Origin: Pseudonocardiaceae bacterium
GTDB lineage: Bacteria > Actinomycetota > Actinomycetes > Mycobacteriales > Pseudonocardiaceae
Reading direction: 5' to 3'
Length of the DNA: 39,647 nt
Assembly (NCBI GenBank): GCA_009379815.1
Contig: WHSY01000041.1
Location: forward strand, 1-39,647
The notes below the pieces were generated by a model, which saw nothing but the letters and a program-made list of their open reading frames with translations, searched no databases and was not told the DNA's origin. Within the stretch, counting starts at the first letter, position 1. The number at the start of each line of letters is the position of its first letter. A program made the translations under genes and the position numbers. Positions 1 through 6,899 of this stretch are shown one piece after another.

Positions 1-1
1 C

Positions 2-184
2 GGGTCGGCGCTGATGTTCGACTGCAACATGATCCACGGGTCGGGCAACAACATCACCCCGTTCCCGCGGTCGAACATCTTCATCGTCTTCAACAGCGTC
101 GACAACATCCCCGGCCGGCCCTTCGCCGCCCCGTCACCGCGCCCGGAATGGGTCGCCAGCCGCGACTTCACCCCCGTGCGCTGA
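2..184 (+). CDS. ectD: Ectoine hydroxylase, C-terminal fragment
   Basis: Only the last 60 residues are in the window; the 5' end lies to the left. The frame reads FDCNMIHGSGNN, then a PRSN block and a VFNSVDN block, which matches the C-terminal jelly-roll of EctD. EctD is an Fe(II)/2-oxoglutarate dioxygenase that converts ectoine to 5-hydroxyectoine, a compatible solute made under salt, heat or drying stress. The His of the MIHGS segment fits the distal iron-binding His of the family. The gene ends at a TGA 75 bp before the next start. Rest of an ect operon is inferred to lie upstream, outside the window. Confidence 0.85.
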   Translation, partial: GSALMFDCNMIHGSGNNITPFPRSNIFIVFNSVDNIPGRPFAAPSPRPEWVASRDFTPVR

Positions 185-259
185 CCACCGCACCCGCCAC
201 CCACGGTTGCCCGCCGCGGCAACGCTGCACCGGGCCGAACCGCGAGAGAGGATCCACCC

Positions 260-484
260 ATGGACCGTCCAGACCACACAGCACACTTCCGCCCCACCCG
301 ATCGCAGCAGCCGGCCGAGGTGACCATCCTCGACGACCGGGGAGTACCCACGGTCGAGCTCGAACTCCCGACCGATGTGGGCACCGCCGGGGACGCGGAG
401 CGGCACCTGTCCGACGCAGGCTGGACCGTCACCGCCAGCTGGACGGCGACCGACGACGGGTGGACCGCACCGGTCAGCCGGTGA
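260..484 (+). CDS. Small hypothetical protein (74 aa)
   Basis: I do not recognise this protein. It has an ATG preceded by a GAGAGAGG ribosome site at a fair distance. The product is short and hydrophilic, with a central strand-like segment (EVTILDDRG, then VELELPTDV) and a Trp-rich C-terminal end (GWTVTASWTATDDGW). There is no signal peptide, membrane segment or cysteine. It sits between ectD and the Vms1-like gene, on the same strand as both. A sigma-F-like promoter for the next gene overlaps its stop region. Coding status rests on the ribosome site and the ordered-looking composition only. Confidence 0.5.
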   Translation: MDRPDHTAHFRPTRSQQPAEVTILDDRGVPTVELELPTDVGTAGDAERHLSDAGWTVTASWTATDDGWTAPVSR

Positions 485-485
485 T

Positions 486-511
486 GTTTCACCAGCCGGC
501 CCGGCGGGTAT
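486..511 (+). promoter_or_regulatory. Sigma-F/sigma-B-like promoter for the Vms1-like gene
   Basis: GTTT at 486-489, a 16-bp spacer, then GGGTAT at 506-511. This matches the GTTT-N15/17-GGGTAT form known for actinobacterial sigma-F/sigma-B-type stress factors. It lies 110 bp upstream of the ATG at 621. Assigning a sigma factor is inference. Confidence 0.5.
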
Positions 512-620
512 TGCCGGGTCCCGAGCGGCCGCCGCCGGGAACGAGGCGGGCGCTCTAGGCGGCTTCCAGATCGTGCTGTGCAGCCGGAGCATCGACAGTA
601 AGACAGAAGGGAAGTGCCCG

Positions 621-1736
621 ATGGACCTCGGGACGCTGCGTGACGCGCTGACCCATCCCGGGCCGGTGGCGACCGTGTATCTGGAAGCACGCTCGCCCAG
701 CGAGGACGCGGCGGCGCAGGTCGACCTGCGGTGGCGCGATCTGCTCGATCAGCTCAAGTCGCAGGGGGCGGACGAGGACACGCTCGCCGCACTGCGAGAA
801 GTACCCGAGCACGGACGGGAAGGCTGGCAGCAAGGCAGCGGGCATGTCGTCGTCGCCGTGTCCGATGGAGTGCTCTTCGCCGCGCCCGTGGACGCCGCAC
901 TCGGAGCCGGGGACTGGGCGTCCTGGGCACCACTGCCCCGCCTCGAGGACTATGCCCGAGCCCGGTCGCGAGCCACGCGGCAGCTACTCGTCCTCGCCGA
1001 CCAGGAGGGCGCCACCGTGCACCAGCTGACGGTTGCCGCCCACACCGGGACTCGCGAGCTCGCCAGCGAGCAGGTGGAGGGCGGCTCGTTGCACTCACCC
1101 CACAAGCCTCGCGGCGGGGGGGTCACCCACACCCGCGCGGAGGAGGCCTCGTACCGCAACGCCGACGATGTCGTCGCGCACCTCCGGGAGGCCGTCAGCC
1201 GCTTCCGCCCGGAAGCACTCGTCCTCGCCGGTGAGGTGCAAGGCCGTCAGGCGCTTCGTCACGAGTTCCCCGACCAGTGGGCCGACTTCACCGTCGAGAC
1301 CGGCAGCGGCGGAGGCCGCTCCGGCATGATCGACGAGCAGCTCACCTCGGAGCTCTACGAGATCGCGGGCCGGATCGAGGCCGAGCGCGCGGGCGCGACG
1401 GTGGAGCGCTTCCACAGTGGGTTGCCCGAGCGCAACTCGGTGGAGGGCCTGGCTGCCACGGTGCACGCAGCGAGTACCGGAGCGGTCGAGACCCTGCTCG
1501 TCGAGCACGATGCGCCGGTCATCGGGCAGGTGTGGATCGGGCCCGAACCCGAGCAGCTCGCGCTCGACGCAGCCACGCTGCACCAGCTCGAGGTCACCGA
1601 GCCGCAGCAGGACGGCGCCGAGCCTGCGCTGCTGCGCGCCTGCGCCGCGCTCGGTGGTCAGTTGCTCGAGGTTCCCAGCGGTACGGCACTACCCGACGGC
1701 GTAGGTGCGCTGCTGCGTTTCGACCCGGGCCACTGA
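621..1736 (+). CDS. Vms1/Ankzf1-like (baeRF2, Rv2629-type) protein
   Basis: A 371-residue protein of the bacterial eRF1-like family typified by M. tuberculosis Rv2629. The opening MDLGTLRDALTHPGPVATVY and later blocks (RATRQLLVLADQEGATV, then HTRAEEASYRNADDVVAHL and LVLAGEVQGRQAL) are typical. Eukaryotic relatives release nascent chains from stalled ribosomes; that role in bacteria is inferred, and some members are tied to dormancy or ribosome hibernation. The ATG at 621 was chosen because it follows a GAAGGGAA ribosome site and starts the conserved N-terminus, although the frame is open back to 375. A stress-type promoter lies at 486-511. The gene ends just before a large inverted repeat. 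Confidence 0.82.
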   Translation: MDLGTLRDALTHPGPVATVYLEARSPSEDAAAQVDLRWRDLLDQLKSQGADEDTLAALREVPEHGREGWQQGSGHVVVAVSDGVLFAAPVDAALGAGDWASWAPLPRLEDYARARSRATRQLLVLADQEGATVHQLTVAAHTGTRELASEQVEGGSLHSPHKPRGGGVTHTRAEEASYRNADDVVAHLREAVSRFRPEALVLAGEVQGRQALRHEFPDQWADFTVETGSGGGRSGMIDEQLTSELYEIAGRIEAERAGATVERFHSGLPERNSVEGLAATVHAASTGAVETLLVEHDAPVIGQVWIGPEPEQLALDAATLHQLEVTEPQQDGAEPALLRACAALGGQLLEVPSGTALPDGVGALLRFDPGH

Positions 1737-1764
1737 GCCGGGCAGACGCTCGCAGCTCCTAGCC

Positions 1765-1834
1765 ACCGCGCACACCTTGTGGCCACCGCGCACATGTCAC
1801 AACGTGTGCGCGGTGGCCACAAGGTGTGCGCGGT
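1765..1834. repeat. 30+30 bp perfect inverted repeat made of four 10-mers at 20-bp pitch
   Basis: Arms 1765-1794 and 1805-1834 are perfect reverse complements around a 10-nt loop (1795-1804). Each arm holds two copies of the 10-mer TGTGCGCGGT or its complement, starting at 1765, 1785, 1805 and 1825, exactly 20 bp apart. It fills the gap between two convergent genes (stops at 1736 and 1841), so it could act as a two-way terminator. There is no T-run. The regular pitch, about two DNA turns, also suits a protein-binding array. Confidence 0.85.
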
Positions 1835-1840
1835 CGTCAT

Positions 1841-2758
1841 TCAGGCCGTCCGGAGCGTCCGCCACAGCCGGTCGGCCACCGGCCCGAAGCGGCCCAGGTC
1901 GGCCCAGGTCCAGCGCACGACGCCCAGCTCCAGGCTGCGCAACTCGTCCTCGCGAAGCTTCTCGGCGAACACCGCGTCGCCCGGCTGCTCGCCCGGCCGC
2001 AGCAGCCGGCCGTACTTGACGCGCCCATCGAACTCGCCGACGGTCGCGAGGCCGGGCCACCCGAAGTCCACCCGGCCGACAAGGCGGCCACCAGCCGCAC
2101 GCACCTCCCACTGCGGCACCGGGTCCGGCAGGCCGGCGCGGCGGACAGCCACGCGGCTGCGCGACTCGCCGACGCTCTCGCTGCGGCCGTCGGCGAACGC
2201 GACCACCCGATGCGCCGCCGGACTGCCCCGCCACCGCGCCGCCCGCCGTACCGCACCGTCCAGCGTGGCCCGATCGACGAGTCCCCCGGCGAGCGCGGCG
2301 TCAGCGACGACGACCGCCTGCTCGAACGGGACCGACCGCGCCAGGTCGACGACGGTGCGCGCCACCGACGTCACCGCGATCCCACCGACGGCAACGACCT
2401 CGTCGGCGTCCAACGGGGCGGCGTGCACGTGGACGCGACGGCCCACGCGCCCGCCGGAGCGACCACGATCGCGCGAGACGTGCACGCGCTCGAGCGAGAT
2501 GCCCCAGGTCGGCAGACCGTGCAGTACCGCCGCTGAGACGTGGCTGCCCACCGCGTCGTCGGTGAGGTGCTCGAGATCCGCACGCAACCGCAGCTCGTGC
2601 CGCGCCGCGGCACCATCCGGTGGCGTACCGACGGCGTAGGCGCCGCGGCGTACCACGGTGAGGCTGCCGGTCCGGAGCATGCGCCGGATCTCCTTGTCGG
2701 AGTAGCCGGCGTCGCGCATCCGGGGCCGTAGGTGCAGGGCGGGCGGCTCGGGTTCCAC
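1841..2758 (-). CDS. AbiEi-like antitoxin-domain / DUF559-type protein
   Basis: This belongs to a large actinobacterial family often labelled type IV toxin-antitoxin AbiEi antitoxin domain. The N-terminal part (RDAGYSDKEIRRML, then GSLTVVRRGAYAV) is a winged-helix-like unit. The C-terminal part carries acidic residues (SVGESRSR, then VGRVDFGW and VGEFDGRVKY) reminiscent of the Vsr/PD-(D/E)XK nuclease fold. No toxin partner is adjacent, so antitoxin function is doubtful. The start is uncertain. I chose GTG at 2758; ATG at 2719 is possible and neither has a strong ribosome site. The frame is open further upstream through a low-complexity repeat, which is unlikely to be coding. Confidence 0.7.
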   Translation of the reverse strand: MEPEPPALHLRPRMRDAGYSDKEIRRMLRTGSLTVVRRGAYAVGTPPDGAAARHELRLRADLEHLTDDAVGSHVSAAVLHGLPTWGISLERVHVSRDRGRSGGRVGRRVHVHAAPLDADEVVAVGGIAVTSVARTVVDLARSVPFEQAVVVADAALAGGLVDRATLDGAVRRAARWRGSPAAHRVVAFADGRSESVGESRSRVAVRRAGLPDPVPQWEVRAAGGRLVGRVDFGWPGLATVGEFDGRVKYGRLLRPGEQPGDAVFAEKLREDELRSLELGVVRWTWADLGRFGPVADRLWRTLRTA

Positions 2759-2808
2759 GAGTCCAGTGTCGACACTCCGGGCACCGCGTTCGCGTGGATT
2801 CCTGGATC

Positions 2809-2851
2809 TGTGGACAACTCCGCGGTACACGGTCCGCTGACTTGTGGACAA
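2809..2851. promoter_or_regulatory. Two DnaA-box-like sites in a direct repeat
   Basis: TGTGGACAA occurs at 2809-2817 and 2843-2851. It is the reverse complement of TTGTCCACA, the DnaA box form seen in high-GC actinobacteria. Both lie inside a 17-bp near-repeat (TGTGGACAACTCCGCGG and the same with A for T at position 11), 34 bp apart. They sit in the divergent gap before pcm. Two boxes are too few for an origin, so DnaA titration or gene control is possible, as is chance. Confidence 0.45.
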
Positions 2852-2890
2852 CACCGCGGCGCACGGGCCCGCGCCCGGTGCGGTGCGGTG

Positions 2891-2950
2891 CAGGGCAGGG
2901 CAGGGCAGGGCAGGGCAGGGCAGGGCAGGGCAGGGCAGGGCAGGGCGGGG
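2891..2950 (+). repeat. CAGGG tandem repeat (11 perfect copies plus one variant)
   Basis: CAGGG repeats without change from 2891 to 2945, followed by CGGGG at 2946-2950. On the plus strand GGG runs alternate with two-base loops, a pattern expected to fold as a G-quadruplex. It lies 35 bp before the -35 element of the pcm promoter. Copy number could vary by slippage. Confidence 0.95.
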
Positions 2951-2984
2951 CAGTGAAGCGCTGCGCCGCGCTCCAGGCCGGGAG

Positions 2985-3011
2985 GTTTGACGTATCGGCG
3001 CGTCCGGGTAT
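2985..3011 (+). promoter_or_regulatory. Sigma-F-like promoter for pcm
   Basis: GTTT at 2985-2988 (within GGTTT), a 17-bp spacer, then GGGTAT at 3006-3011. This is the closest match in the window to the sigma-F consensus. The -10 ends 38 bp before the pcm ATG at 3050. Confidence 0.6.
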
Positions 3012-3049
3012 CCGTTACCCGGCAGCCAGCCTCCACCCTTGGAGGATCC

Positions 3050-3673
3050 ATGCAGACCACGGCGCAGGCTCGCGACGAGATGGTGCGGCAACTGCGTGCC
3101 GACGGCATCACCGACGAGCGGGTACTCGAGGCGATGGCAGAGATCCCCCGTGAGCATTTCCTGTCACCGGAGCTCGAGTCCCACGCCTACGCCGACACCC
3201 CGTTGGACATCGGCCGGGGGCAGACGATCTCCACACCGTGGATCGTGGCGTTCAGCACGAGTGCACTGCAGGTCTCGGCGGACTCGACCGTCCTGGAGGT
3301 CGGGACAGGCTCCGGCTACGGTGCCGCCGTGCTGTCGCGGTGTTGCCGCTCCGTGATCACGATCGAACGGGAGCCGGAGCTCGCGGCTCGCGCCCGCGAT
3401 GCGTTGTCGAGCCTCGGCTGCTCCAATGTAGAGGTTCGTGACGGGGACGGCACCGTCGCGGGACGCGATGCTGCGCCCTACGACGGGATCCTGGTCGCCG
3501 CAATGGCTACCGACGAGCTCCCGGGCGCGCTGATCGAGCAACTCGCGCCCGCGGGGACGCTCGTCTGCCCCGTGGGCCACGCCGGTGTCGGTGACCTGGT
3601 GAGATACCGCGACGGTCGATCGGAGAGCCTCGAAGATGTGGGGTTCGTGCCGCTGGTCACCGGACAGCGGTGA
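3050..3673 (+). CDS. pcm: Protein-L-isoaspartate O-methyltransferase
   Basis: A 207-residue enzyme that methylates L-isoaspartyl residues with S-adenosylmethionine, starting repair of aged proteins in the cytoplasm. The PCMT signature GQTISTPWIVAF is at about residues 58-69 and SAM motif I (VLEVGTGSGYG) at 81-91. A later LVCPVG block and a C-terminal FVPLVTG segment are also typical. The ATG at 3050 follows a TGGAGGA ribosome site; upstream in-frame sequence lacks one and looks non-coding. A sigma-F-like promoter just upstream fits a stationary-phase or stress role. The start of the transcript follows the CAGGG repeat. Confidence 0.93.
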   Translation: MQTTAQARDEMVRQLRADGITDERVLEAMAEIPREHFLSPELESHAYADTPLDIGRGQTISTPWIVAFSTSALQVSADSTVLEVGTGSGYGAAVLSRCCRSVITIEREPELAARARDALSSLGCSNVEVRDGDGTVAGRDAAPYDGILVAAMATDELPGALIEQLAPAGTLVCPVGHAGVGDLVRYRDGRSESLEDVGFVPLVTGQR

Positions 3674-3906
3674 CGGCTGAGGTGTCCTCGCCGTCGCGGT
3701 ACTGCCGGGGCCGCTGACCACCGCCGTTACCCACGCAGCGCCTCGTCGCCGCGGGGCGTACGGTCTACAGTTGCGGTAGGTAGTCCGTGGGCGTAGATCA
3801 AGACCCCGTCGCGCCTGAGGTCGGTAGGCCTTGGTGAGGAGCAGGCGGGTGACGACACACGGTGTGAAGCGGGTAGTTGCCCTGCTGCGCGGCCGGGACG
3901 GCCCCG

Positions 3907-4617
3907 ATGGCTGAGGCGGGCGCGGTGGCGCAGCGGCTGCTGGCGATCACCCGGGACGGCGCCGGCGGTGCCGGGCTGGCCGGGCAGATCTGCCGGGCGT
4001 GCGTCGACGGGCTCGACGTCGACGGTGCGGCGATCTCGCTGCTGACCGAGAGCCCGTCGCGCGAGACGCTGTGCGCGACCGATGCGACGGCGGCGCGGGT
4101 GGAGGAGTTGCAGTTCACCCTCGGCGAGGGGGCGTGTGTCGAGGCCGCGACGACGGGGCGTCCGGTGCTCGTGCCAGATGTGTGGGAAGCGAGCAGGGAG
4201 GGCCGGTGGCCGGTGTTCGCCGCCGCCGTGGCCGAGCAGACCGCTGTCCGCGCGCTGTTCGCGTTGCCGTTGCAGCTGGGCACGATCAACCTCGGGGTGC
4301 TCGACCTCTATCGCACCACACCAGGTACGCTGGCAGCGGCGGGCCTGCGGGATGCGATGCGTGCCGCGGATACGGCAGCGGGGATGCTGCTGGGGTTGCG
4401 CACGGACCCGGGTGACGGGCAATGGTGGGACCAGTCGTGGGCCAGCCACGCCGAGGTGCACCAGGCCACCGGCATGGTCATCGCCCAACTCGGGGTCGAC
4501 GCGGAGGAGGCTTTTGCGCGGCTGCGCGCCTATGCTTTCTCCCAGGATCGGCTGCTGGGCGACGTCGCCCGCGACGTGGTCGCCCGGCGGTTGCGGTTCA
4601 GCGACGAGATGGCCTGA
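3907..4617 (+). CDS. GAF and ANTAR domain regulator
   Basis: A 236-residue protein. The GAF-like sensor covers about residues 15-150, with the GEGACVEAATTGRPVLVPD motif seen in this family. The C-terminal 60 residues form an ANTAR domain (EVHQATGMVIAQLGVDAEEA, then FARLRAYAFSQDRLL). ANTAR domains bind two-hairpin RNA targets and stop premature termination. The ligand of the GAF domain cannot be told from sequence. ATG 3907 is the first reasonable start, with a weak ribosome site; a frame extension to 3877 is possible. It is followed after 32 bp by a second GAF-ANTAR gene, so the pair is probably co-transcribed. Confidence 0.85.
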   Translation: MAEAGAVAQRLLAITRDGAGGAGLAGQICRACVDGLDVDGAAISLLTESPSRETLCATDATAARVEELQFTLGEGACVEAATTGRPVLVPDVWEASREGRWPVFAAAVAEQTAVRALFALPLQLGTINLGVLDLYRTTPGTLAAAGLRDAMRAADTAAGMLLGLRTDPGDGQWWDQSWASHAEVHQATGMVIAQLGVDAEEAFARLRAYAFSQDRLLGDVARDVVARRLRFSDEMA

Positions 4618-4649
4618 CCCCTCGGTGGGGCCCTGAGGGAGGGATCGGA

Positions 4650-5423
4650 ATGACCCAACCAGGGAACAGCCGCGAGCAGTCGCTGATCGAGGCCTTCGTC
4701 GGGCTGGCCGACACGCTCGTCGACGACTACGACATCATCGACCTGCTCGACAGGCTGGCGAGCTACAGCGTGACCCTGCTGGCCGCCGATGCTGCCGGGA
4801 TCCTGCTGGCCGACCAGCAGGGCACGCTACGGGTGCTGGCCTCCTCGAACGAGGAGTCCGAGATGGTCGAGCTGCTGCAGCTGCAAGCCGAGCAAGGCCC
4901 GTGCCTGGACTGCGTCCACACCGCTGCGCCGGTCAGCGTGCCCGATCTGACCGACGCGGCCGGGCGGTGGCCCGATTTCGTGGCCGCGCTGGACGCCGGC
5001 GCGTACCGCTCGGTGCACGCGTTACCGCTGCGGCTGCGGGGCCAGGCAGTCGGCGCGTTGAACCTGTTCGGCCGCCAACCGGGTGCGCTGGCCGACGCCG
5101 ATCTGGCGCTGGGCCAGGCGCTGGCCGACGTGGCCACGATCGGCATCCTGCAGGAACGCGCCATCCGTCGCAGTGAGGTGCTCAGCGAGCAGCTACAGAC
5201 CGCGCTGAACAGTCGCGTGATCATCGAGCAGGCGAAGGGTGTGCTCGCCGAACGCGGGGAGTTGAGCATGGATGCGGCCTTCGGCCGGCTGCGCAACCAC
5301 GCCCGCAACCGCAACCAGCGGCTCAGCCAACTGGCCCGTCTGATCGTCGAGGGCGAACTCGCCCCCGGCGACGTCCTCCTCGCCGCACTCGCAGCACAGC
5401 CCGCACCGGTCGACGAGCGCTGA
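4650..5423 (+). CDS. GAF and ANTAR domain regulator, second copy
   Basis: A 257-residue protein with the same domain plan as its upstream neighbour but clearly diverged. The GAF domain lies at about residues 20-165 (EQGPCLDCVHTAAPVSVPDL). The ANTAR domain lies at about 185-245 (SRVIIEQAKGVLAERGELSM, then FGRLRNHARNRNQRLSQLA). This ANTAR matches the family better than that of the first gene. An ATG at 4650 follows a strong GAGGGAGGG ribosome site. The frame is open back to 4422 inside the previous gene, but the ribosome site settles the start. Expected role: signal-dependent antitermination on unknown transcripts. Confidence 0.9.
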   Translation: MTQPGNSREQSLIEAFVGLADTLVDDYDIIDLLDRLASYSVTLLAADAAGILLADQQGTLRVLASSNEESEMVELLQLQAEQGPCLDCVHTAAPVSVPDLTDAAGRWPDFVAALDAGAYRSVHALPLRLRGQAVGALNLFGRQPGALADADLALGQALADVATIGILQERAIRRSEVLSEQLQTALNSRVIIEQAKGVLAERGELSMDAAFGRLRNHARNRNQRLSQLARLIVEGELAPGDVLLAALAAQPAPVDER

Positions 5424-5474
5424 CCTCGGGTCTCCCGCAGGGCGGCTCTCCCGCCGGGCCGGCCGAATGACCGA

Positions 5475-5503
5475 GATTGACCGCCCTGAGACCGGTCGGT
5501 ATC
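5475..5503 (+). promoter_or_regulatory. Promoter shared with the second STAS gene
   Basis: GATTGA at 5475-5480, a 17-bp spacer, and GGTATC at 5498-5503. The other STAS gene (minus strand, 24622-24650) has GGTTGT, 17 bp, GGTATC. Both are followed by TCGTTGCCCCAG or CGTTGCCCCAG and a CCC-GGCGAC block. Conservation of both elements and their spacing between paralogues supports a real promoter. Confidence 0.55.
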
Positions 5504-5566
5504 GTTGCTCGCGTTGCCCCAGCCCCCGGCGACGTTGTCCATGCTGTCGTGGAAGGGGGTTAGTCC

Positions 5567-6016
5567 ATGTCCGTGCTGCAGCCAGTGGGTGCCGCACACG
5601 AGGGGCCCCCGCACGATCCCGATCGTGCAGCAGAGTTCGCCCCGTGCTCGTGCACCACGGAGTCGCTGTCCTCGCCGGTGGGCGAGCTCACCGTGCTGCG
5701 GGTCGGCGGTGAGGTCGACCTGCTCACCATCCCGGTGCTGCGAGCAGCCGTGGACTACCACCTCGACCGGCAACCTGCCCACCTGGTCGTCGACCTCGCG
5801 AGGCTGCGGTTCTGTTCGGCTCGCGGTATGAGCCTGCTGGTGCACGCCGGCGTCACCGCCGCCCAGGGCGGGATCGAGTACGCGCTCAGCGCCGTCCCAC
5901 CCCGACTCGGTCGCATCTGGGACGAGCTGTGGCCGGACGAGCTGCCGGTCTGTTACCCCAGCACCGCTGCGGCCGTGACCGCCATCCGTTCTCATCGCCC
6001 GCCGGGACCGGACTGA
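5567..6016 (+). CDS. STAS-domain anti-sigma-factor-antagonist-like protein
   Basis: A 149-residue protein with a STAS domain at about residues 38-140. In partner-switching systems such proteins bind RsbW-type kinases to free a sigma factor, and a Ser just before a conserved Gly is phosphorylated. Here that segment reads LRFCSARGMSLL, so the Ser position (86) is Arg. The protein may therefore not be switched by phosphorylation in the usual way. The N-terminal 35 residues contain a CSC motif that is shared with its close paralogue at 24100-24558. The ATG follows GGAAGGGGG. An RsbW-like ATPase gene starts 54 bp downstream. Confidence 0.88.
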   Translation: MSVLQPVGAAHEGPPHDPDRAAEFAPCSCTTESLSSPVGELTVLRVGGEVDLLTIPVLRAAVDYHLDRQPAHLVVDLARLRFCSARGMSLLVHAGVTAAQGGIEYALSAVPPRLGRIWDELWPDELPVCYPSTAAAVTAIRSHRPPGPD

Positions 6017-6070
6017 CAATGCCGCCGCTGGACGTGCAACTGAGCCGCCCGGCGGGTATGCCTACTCCCG

Positions 6071-6532
6071 ATGGACGACAACCGCGGCACCGGGCGGCCG
6101 CCAGGCGACGCGCGACCACCCCTACGGGTGGAGGAGATCGCCACGGCGCGCAGCGCTGCCCGACTGCGCCAGCAGTGCCACGACTGGCTGATCCTCGATG
6201 TGCCGAGCAGCGTCGTCGACGACCTGCTCCTCGTCGTCTACGAAGCGCTGGCCAACGCGGCCGAACACGCCTACGTCGACCACACCGACGGGCCCGGGCC
6301 GCTACGGCTCGAAGCACGCCGCACCGACGGCCACATCCTGATCACCGTGTCCGACGAGGGCAGCTGGCGGGCTCCCACCGGTGACCGCTTCCGCGGCCGC
6401 GGGCTGCCACTGATGCGCCACCTCGCCCAGGACGTCCGGGTCGCCTCCGGCCACGACGGCACCGTCGTGGCCCTGCGCCTCTGTCTCGAATCCGCCGGCG
6501 AGCCCAGCGGCGAATGCCTCGGCGATCTCTAG
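6071..6532 (+). CDS. RsbW-like ATP-binding anti-sigma regulatory protein
   Basis: A 153-residue GHKL-fold ATPase. The N box (YEALANAAEHAY) lies at about residues 57-68, the G1 box (VSDEGSW) at 93-99, and the G2 region (RGRGLPLMRHLA) at 108-119. The DEGSW form of G1 is common in actinobacterial RsbW-type proteins. Such proteins hold a sigma factor inactive or phosphorylate a STAS partner. Its likely partner is the STAS protein encoded just upstream on the same strand. No sigma factor gene is adjacent. The start at 6071 is the first ATG that leaves a full domain; an out-of-frame ATG lies at 6058. Confidence 0.88.
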   Translation: MDDNRGTGRPPGDARPPLRVEEIATARSAARLRQQCHDWLILDVPSSVVDDLLLVVYEALANAAEHAYVDHTDGPGPLRLEARRTDGHILITVSDEGSWRAPTGDRFRGRGLPLMRHLAQDVRVASGHDGTVVALRLCLESAGEPSGECLGDL

Positions 6533-6665
6533 CGGGTCGACGGCGCACCTGCCCGCGGTGGTACCCGCGCACCTGTCCCGCTCGCGAGTCGCTCAGCGCG
6601 CCGGGGCGTGGTAGACGTGGGTGTTCGGTGGTTGACCGTCCGAACGCGCCGTGAGGAGGAGACCG

Positions 6666-6899
6666 ATGGCGCAGTGCGAGGTATGCGGAAACGACTACGA
6701 GATGGCGTTCGAGGTGCGCGCGCAGGGGACGGTGCACGTGTTCGACAGCTTCGAGTGCGCCATCAGCAAGATGGCACCGGTGTGCGAGCACTGCGGGTGC
6801 CGGATCCTCGGGCACGGGGTGCAGGCCGACGGGCGCTTCTTCTGTTGCGCGCATTGCGCCCGCCAGCGGGGCGCGGAGCAGGTGCGCGACCACGCCTGA
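6666..6899 (+). CDS. Small Cys-rich zinc-binding (prokaryotic metallothionein-like) protein
   Basis: A 77-residue protein with nine cysteines (4, 7, 31, 40, 43, 45, 60, 61, 64) and several His. They are arranged as CEVC, CEHCGC and CCAHC, with a central TVHVFDSFEC segment like the DSFECA block of treble-clef/MYM-type zinc fingers. Homologues are often annotated as prokaryotic metallothionein; zinc binding by a folded finger seems more likely than bulk metal storage. ATG 6666 follows a GAGGAGGA ribosome site. Its last 137 bp lie antisense to the C-terminal end of the large FAD/Fe-S gene. Confidence 0.75.
   Translation: MAQCEVCGNDYEMAFEVRAQGTVHVFDSFECAISKMAPVCEHCGCRILGHGVQADGRFFCCAHCARQRGAEQVRDHA

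Noticed and set aside
1841-2758. A complete type IV toxin-antitoxin pair
   Set aside because: No AbiEii-type toxin gene is adjacent; the domain is widespread in actinobacteria as single genes.
2891-2950. CAGGG array as a CRISPR or iteron origin
   Set aside because: Units are 5 bp with no spacers and no cas or rep genes nearby.
2759-3157. Upstream extension of the AbiEi-like gene through the CAGGG repeat
   Set aside because: The added residues are a Pro/Ala/Leu/Cys repeat from the microsatellite and overlap the pcm promoter and start.
6054-6059. GGGTAT before the RsbW-like gene as a stress promoter
   Set aside because: No acceptable -35 at 15-17 bp, and it is only 11 bp from the ATG.
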